Shown here: positions 59,501-64,000 of the stretch, one piece after another
How positions within the stretch are numbered: the first letter of the stretch is position 1
Layout: each line of letters starts with the position of its first letter
Assembly: GCA_009602725.1 (NCBI GenBank)
Contig: WELB01000042.1
Span: 623,254-687,253, forward strand
Source of the DNA: Spirogloea muscicola
Taxonomy: Eukaryota; Streptophyta; Zygnematophyceae; Spirogloeales; Spirogloeaceae
Direction of reading: 5' to 3'
Length of the DNA stretch: 64,000 nucleotides
The notes under the pieces: model-generated
The model's input: the letters and a program-made list of their open reading frames with translations, nothing else
Databases searched by the model: none
What the model was told of the DNA's origin: nothing
Program-made: the position numbers and the translations under genes

Positions 59501-61189
59501 GTATGCTGCCCAGGTTCACCGACTTGAGCGCCAGCTTACTCTGCATATTGACATTGGCATCAGCAGAGCAGTCTTGTTGAATGACAAGTACAGGTTTGCC
59601 CTTGTGCCACTGTTCTCAGCATGTCCACATGTCTATAAAAGCGAGATGGAGATACTGAGCTTGTTCCAGCACCATATATTATTTGAAGCCCATTACTCTA
59701 CGGATGCCCTAATGCACCAGAATAGTCAAGAAGGGGCAATGGTTGATAAAGCTCAAGGTTCAAGGCTCAAGGCTCAGAAGTCAAGTCTCAAGAGGAACCC
59801 ACTCAAGAACATGTACAGCTTGTACTCCCTCCCAGCTAAGCATGCACGTGTTCTTTCTTGCACAATCATACAATAGTGCACAAGCATAGCACTTCTTCGT
59901 CAAGTAATCCCTGGCAATCTATCTGTGCTTCTATCGGCTAGCTTCCGCTATCACTCTGTAGTTCTACCATCCAAGCCCCTTTGGCTGTCAGGACTCTGTG
60001 GCAAGATCCTCACCACTGCAGATGGCTTGTAGCTGTTGAGGAACCAAGGCACCATCTTGGGCAGAATGTAGAGCGACGTGAGACGCTCGACAAACTCGGG
60101 CCATGCAGACTCCAACGCACTGTTGAGCCACTTGACAGTCTCCTCGTCCGTGATTGGCTGCGCCAGGGTACATGCCAAGCTTGTAACCTCAAGCTCAGCT
60201 CACGCTCAGCAGCCACTACTAATCTTTCTAGACAATGACAATATATGTCCACAGTCTAACAGCAGTTGCATATAGACAGAGTGTAAGGAAGGTTAGCGAT
60301 CGCCGGAGACAGCGCGGAGCTCGAAGGAAAGAGGGATCGTGCAAGCCCTTCCGGATGCAGCTGGCAAAGCCAGTAATGAAAGGAAGAGCAGCCAAGCCTG
60401 GCCAGACTTACAAGGTGCATCTGCATCTCCCGGCGGAGGTTGAAGCGCGTCTGCACGTTGTAGTTCTGGCGCTGCCGGCTCTCCACCTGCGCAGCGTCAC
60501 CAGCTTGACCACAACAATCAGGCCTCACTTCTTGGCTGCGAAACAATCTGCCGTCGCCTGTCCACAGCAGCCCTGGAAGAGGTGGCAACGCGATCAACGT
60601 GTGGTTCTAAGGAATTGTACTGTAGATACAAGTAATTTGCTGAACACCAAACCTTCTTAATAATTTACTGAATTATTAACTTTTCACCAGGTGCATAGAG
60701 CAGGGCGGGGGTCGATGTGGGCGAGCCGACCAGCCAGATGACGAGGACCACCCAGGTGCAGACGAAGAAGGGGTCGAGGCGCAGGTAGCCCGCGATCCAG
60801 GTGAGCACCGTCGCCGCCGCGACGTGCACAAAGAGCGGCCACCGGGTGATCTCCCCCAGCGCCGGCTTCACCTGCCGAGAGGTCCGCGGCGGGGCGAAGG
60901 CTGGGTGAGACCACAGCGCAGCTGCCTGTCCTGGCGGCGGCGGCGGCGGCAGCGGCGGCGGCTGCGGCGGCGGCGGCGGCGACGGCTTTGCCATCGCCAA
61001 AGCTCTCAAGCGACGCCGCGCCCTCGGCTCGTCTCGGCGCCAGGTCCTCGGGACAGGGTCATTGGGAGGTTTCGTGCGCTNCGGGCTCCCCATGGGCGCC
61101 GGGGGAAAGGGCACCACGGGGGCCCCGCCAAACCCGGGCGCGCTGCCTCCGCCCGCCGCATACGGCCTCCCGGGAGCCTGCGCCATCAC
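56572..61189 (-). CDS. Extended-synaptotagmin-like SMP-C2 membrane tether
   Basis: Exons on the minus strand: N-terminal exon 61189-about 60690, then pieces near 60490-60410, 60168-60020, 59540-59440, 59290-59160, 58940-58780, 58600-58550, 58545-58500, 58225-58095, 57827-57688, 57378-57061 and 56795-56572. These proteins tether the ER to the plasma membrane and move lipids through the SMP domain. Order: a proline-rich start with an N at 61081; a hydrophobic hairpin (FVHVAAATVLTWIAGYL, FFVCTWVVLVIWLVG); SMP domain (EETVKWLNSALESAWPEFVE, SKLALKSVNLGSIPPLVTGV, EMNVEVVCGKDMFMEVVANV, RIGVRFQHTFPFVDRVSVSF, PNMLVIDDIVALLGD); a Pro/Gly linker; one C2 domain (VAFLLLEILRADNLRAADRR, GSSDPYVKG, LRLRVVDYDKYSAADELG) with the acidic residues expected for Ca2+ binding; and a polar tail ending DDVTLGTEPEVHK. 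Several small-exon borders are approximate. Confidence 0.85.
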
Positions 61190-61194
61190 AGCGG

Positions 61195-61330
61195 CGGCGG
61201 CGGCGCAGAGCCCGGCGCAAAGCTCGGCGCAAGGCCCGGCGCGCCCGGCGCGAAGTGCGGCGCCAAGCCCGGCGCAAAGCCCGGCTCAAAGTGCGGCGGC
61301 GGCGGCGGCGGTGGCTCCGGCGGCGGTGGC
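61195..61330. repeat. Short tandem GC repeats (GGCGCAAAGCCC-like) and GGC tracts
   Basis: A roughly 12-base unit (GCGCAAAGCCCG, variants GCGCAAAGCTCG and GCGCCAAGCCCG) recurs about seven times between 61206 and 61292, flanked by GGC tracts. It sits directly upstream of the SMP-C2 start ATG and might be untranslated leader or a coding stretch in another frame. Confidence 0.6.
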
Positions 61331-61399
61331 AGTGGCGGACTTTGACGGAGGCCGCTGAGCTGGCGCTCGCCCAATTCGGCGTTGCCACCACGTCAGCAG

Positions 61400-61446
61400 A
61401 CACGTGGTGCCGAGGCCCCCGGAGGCTTTCGGCGTGCGCCACGTGG
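61400..61446. promoter_or_regulatory. Two CACGTG (G-box) motifs
   Basis: CACGTG is present at 61401-61406 and 61440-61445, about 220-250 bp upstream of the SMP-C2 start. A role is inferred only from position. Confidence 0.3.
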
Positions 61447-61689
61447 CGAGCAAGCCCACGCCCTGCGGGCCCTCGGCGTGGTCCCGAGGAAGAGAGAACC
61501 GGGATGGCCAGCCGGAACAAAGAAACAACAAATCACTGTATGATCAGGCTTGACCGATAACCAGCAGATAGCGTTTAGCGAATGATGTAGTGGACAATGC
61601 CCATAGATACCGAGCACCGGACGGGTGTCACACCCTGCGGGGGTACCCTGTCCCGCCCTGGGCCTCTGGCCCGTTACTATGACAACAGA

Positions 61690-62040
61690 AACAGCGCTTC
61701 CAAATTGACTGGTGGCTGTGAGAGGCCAGCCCAAAAGAATGGATAACCACAACAACAAACAACAACAACCAACAAAAGAAGAAGGGCTCGCCCCTTGAGG
61801 ATAGAAGAAGTGGCTCTCCCAATGGTGGCAAGGGCTGTGAAAAGCCAGCCCGCTAGGAATTGACAGAAGGGTCGAAGGGGCCACAATGACGGAGGGGCAT
61901 GGAGAGGAGAGAGGCTCCGGCCCGGCAGCATTCTCGCGGCTATCCACCTTGTGGGCTGCTATCACAGAAGTAAAGCAAGCGCGGCCAGATGCACTGGTGG
62001 CTGGGAGAGGCCAGCCCAAAGGAATATCACAGCCCTGAGT
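61690..62040 (+). repeat. Hairpin-core repeat units
   Basis: Units lie at 61697-61745 (GACTGGTGGCTGTGAGAGGC, CAGCCCAAAAGAATGGA), 61807-61890 (GTGGCTCTCCCAATGG, AAGGGCTGTGAAAAGCCAGC, GGAATTGACAGAAGG, ending GAAGGGGCCA) and 61976-62024 (AAGCGCGGCCAGATGCACTG, GTGGCTGGGAGAGGCCAGCC). Confidence 0.85.
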
Positions 62041-62104
62041 TCCGTTGAAACCGCTTACTTTCTTCTACTTCTTCTGCGTCGTCCGGCCCTTCCAGACGGC
62101 CCTT

Positions 62105-62339
62105 GCATTTGCGTGCTGGCCGTGCTCTCGCTGCAGCCTCTGGCTTTCGTCAGGGGATGGTTCTCCGGCAGCTAGCCTATCGGATTTGCGGCTCCTCAGT
62201 CGTAATTATTGAGTCGTTCATCCTACCCCACTTCTAACATAGCGTTCCTGGCCCCTTAGTAGATTGCCCCTTTCAGCCTTGTCAATTCTTTGTTGGGGCT
62301 GGCTTATCACAGCCCTTGCCCCCATTGGGAGAGAGCCAC
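62105..62339 (+). repeat. Composite element copy (module 2 plus core unit)
   Basis: The copy begins CATTTGCGTGCTGGCCGTGC, keeps TTTCGTCAGGGGATGG, the GCTCCTCAGTCGTAATTATT box, CTTGTCAATTC and GGGGCTGGCTTATCACAGCC, and ends CCCATTGGGAGAGAGCCAC. It is visibly more diverged from the 12.2 and 25.8 kb copies than those are from each other. Confidence 0.85.
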
Positions 62340-62349
62340 TCCTTGTCTC

Positions 62350-63725
62350 TCAGACCTTCTTCGGACCTTGTCACTTCTTTTCGGGCTGGCTGTTCACAGC
62401 CCTTGCCCCCTTTGAGAGAGCCACTTCTCTTCGAAGAGCCACTTCTTCTTTTAGACCTTGTACGATCCTTTCGCCTGGAAGAGTCTTTCTTCTTCTTGGG
62501 CTGGCCTCTCAGGGCATTGCCTTTACATTGGAATAGCTGTTTCGTCTTACAGCCCTTGTCCCCTCTGGAAGTAAAAGCTTGTGTGAAAGAATGGAAGGCG
62601 CCTCTTCCAAGCCCACATGCTGACTTCTTGGAGACTAGTATCCTGTTTTTTGAGCCATCAGGCCCTTTCTGACCTTGTCCATCCCTTTGGGCTGGCCTCT
62701 CACAGCCATTGCTGTCAATTTGTAAGAGCTGTTTCTTTCTTTCTTCCAAAGGGGTGAGGGTTGTGAATAGCCAGCCCAGAAGAAGTGGACAAGGTCCAAA
62801 GGGTCATAAGTGTAAGAACGACATATGCAAGCAGCTACAGCAACTGGGAGCTGAGTAACCCCGAGTCAGCAGCCGCGAGTAAGTTGAAGCTGGAAAATAG
62901 TCATCCCAACAAAAGTCAGAAGCAGCACCTATTGCGAGGCCTGCTTGCAAGTGCACTGCTTGAGCTTGGAAACGCTGAAAGGAGATGGACAGCAAAAGGA
63001 AACAGCTCTGTCAAGGTAAGGCGCCGTGCCATCTCCCTGCAGCGTTCCTCAGGATTCGCCATGCACTTGCAGGGAGGCTGCGCCTTAGCTGCTTCCTTCA
63101 GGTATTGACAGGCTGACGCTTTTCCGCCCTATTGCTGAATAGAGGTGTATGAGCATCGATTGATAATAAGTGTGCGAGGGCTGTCAATGCCAGCATACTA
63201 AAGATTGGAAGGAGCTGAAAGAGCTGCTTCTTCCAATCTCTGCAGCGTTCCTTGGCACATGCTGCTTTGCACTTGCTTACTGGTCGTGCCCTGGCTGCCG
63301 CCTCACGCCAACAGGCAGGGTACCTCCTGTTCACTGTCATTCTTTATGAGCTGCCTTCAACAGCCGTTGCCCATTTTGACTTAGCCTTCTCCTGTCCAGC
63401 TGTGGGCAGGCCTTTTCACAGCCCCTATATCTTCTTCTGACAGCCATCGCCCCCGCTGAAATAGCTAGCTGTTCACAGTCATCGCCCCGGGAGGAGCTGC
63501 TTGCCTGAACATCTGCTGGCACGGTCTTTCTTTGTGCTTGGCTACTCAGGCCATCAATCACTTAGTACACACTCCATATGCTGCTTCTTCGCGACTGCTG
63601 TCGCGTGGTTACTTCAGCCCCATCCGCTGTAGTCACTTGCATAGCTGTGTGAATGTAGCGCCTTCGGCACTTCGGACCTTGTCCATTCCGTATGGGCTGG
63701 CCTTTCACAGCCTTCGCACCATTGA
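62350..63725. repeat. Further core and module-2 copies, right-end repeat block
   Basis: Core units in minus orientation lie at about 62366-62420, 62485-62535, 62670-62730 and 63660-63720. A plus-oriented one lies at 62749-62805. Module-2 copies lie at 62830-62965 (minus), 63030-63110 and 63243-63310 (plus). Predicted peptides here come from the repeat. Between 63725 and the window end the sequence turns GC-rich, with no recognised gene. Confidence 0.75.
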
Positions 63726-64000
63726 GAGCTTTACTATTCGTAATGTAAGGACCGTTCAGAAACCCGCTCGGACCAATACCTATGCACGCTTCTGTCGCAA
63801 CGGACAAGGCGTCAGCGCCACTTGCCCGCGCCCCGCAATCTGCGCCGCGGAACGCGGCGCTAGACCCGCCGGCGGCTGCAGGGCCGCCAGCCCCGCCTTT
63901 GCCGCGGAGGGCTCCGAGCCCGGCGATTCTGCCAGGCGCCGCCTCCGCCGGCGACGGCCTTGCCTGCTGCGGCCTCCGGCCGAGAGCCGCCCGGCGCAGC

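Noticed and set aside
61206-61292. CRISPR-like array of 12-base units
   Set aside because: The units are contiguous with no spacers, GC-rich and in a eukaryotic 5' region, so this is a simple tandem repeat. No CRISPR array is present in the window.

Overview
This is a nuclear genomic window from a photosynthetic eukaryote, most likely a chlorophyte green alga (trebouxiophyte-like is a guess). The genes are broken by short GT-AG introns, use the standard code, and have GC-rich 5' ends with CGG/GCC repeats. The gene set is plastid- and wall-centred: a starch synthase with a starch-binding module, a plastid-type ATP/ADP carrier, an EGY-like M50 membrane protein, a RETICULATA-related protein and a GH9 glucanase with a plant-type CBM49. 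There are no prokaryotic operons. Unless stated otherwise, exon models were joined by hand from splice signals and codon phase. Assembly gaps lie at 5671-6304, 34137-34743 and 50864-50873, with single Ns at 43894 and 61081.

Layout. 0.7-4.0 kb (+): EGY/M50-like protein. 4.7-5.7 kb (-): RETICULATA-related protein running into a gap. 6.4-7.0 kb: repeats. 7.9-9.0 kb (-): pterin-4a-carbinolamine dehydratase; 9.1-9.8 kb (-): an unidentified gene. 10.2-10.4 kb: AT-rich organelle-like rps4 fragment. 12.1-14.2 kb: dispersed repeats. 14.7-16.0 kb (+): reticulon. 16.6-18.2 kb (-): ribosomal protein eL43, head to head with a starch synthase at 18.7-23.2 kb (+). 25.2-26.4 kb: large repeat block. 27.4-32.4 kb (+): secreted GH9 glucanase with proline-rich linkers and CBM49. 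33.1-34.1 kb (-): ELO fatty-acid elongase into a gap. 35.1-38.5 kb (+): kinesin-light-chain-like TPR protein. 39.7-42.3 kb (-): helical-repeat/methyltransferase protein. 42.5-43.5 kb: repeats and G-boxes. 43.8-47.4 kb (+): NTT ATP/ADP translocase. 48.7-50.7 kb (-): REX4-type exonuclease. 51.5-51.7 kb: repeats. 51.9-55.7 kb (-): bacterial-type glutamine synthetase. 56.6-61.2 kb (-): extended-synaptotagmin-like SMP-C2 tether. 61.7-63.7 kb: repeats.

The genes are mostly independent housekeeping genes. Loose themes are starch and plastid energy supply (starch synthase, NTT), plastid envelope or thylakoid biology (EGY-like, RETICULATA-related), and ER shaping, lipids and contact sites (reticulon, ELO, SMP-C2 protein).

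The most unusual content is a family of dispersed repeats filling most intergenic blocks. Each unit carries a short hairpin core (GGCTG, 8 nt, CAGCC) followed by a conserved GAATGGACAAGG-like box. A longer element of about 250 bp links this core to a second conserved module. Two copies of that element 13 kb apart, in opposite orientation, are about 95% identical by eye, so it appears to have spread recently. I could not assign it to a known transposon class.
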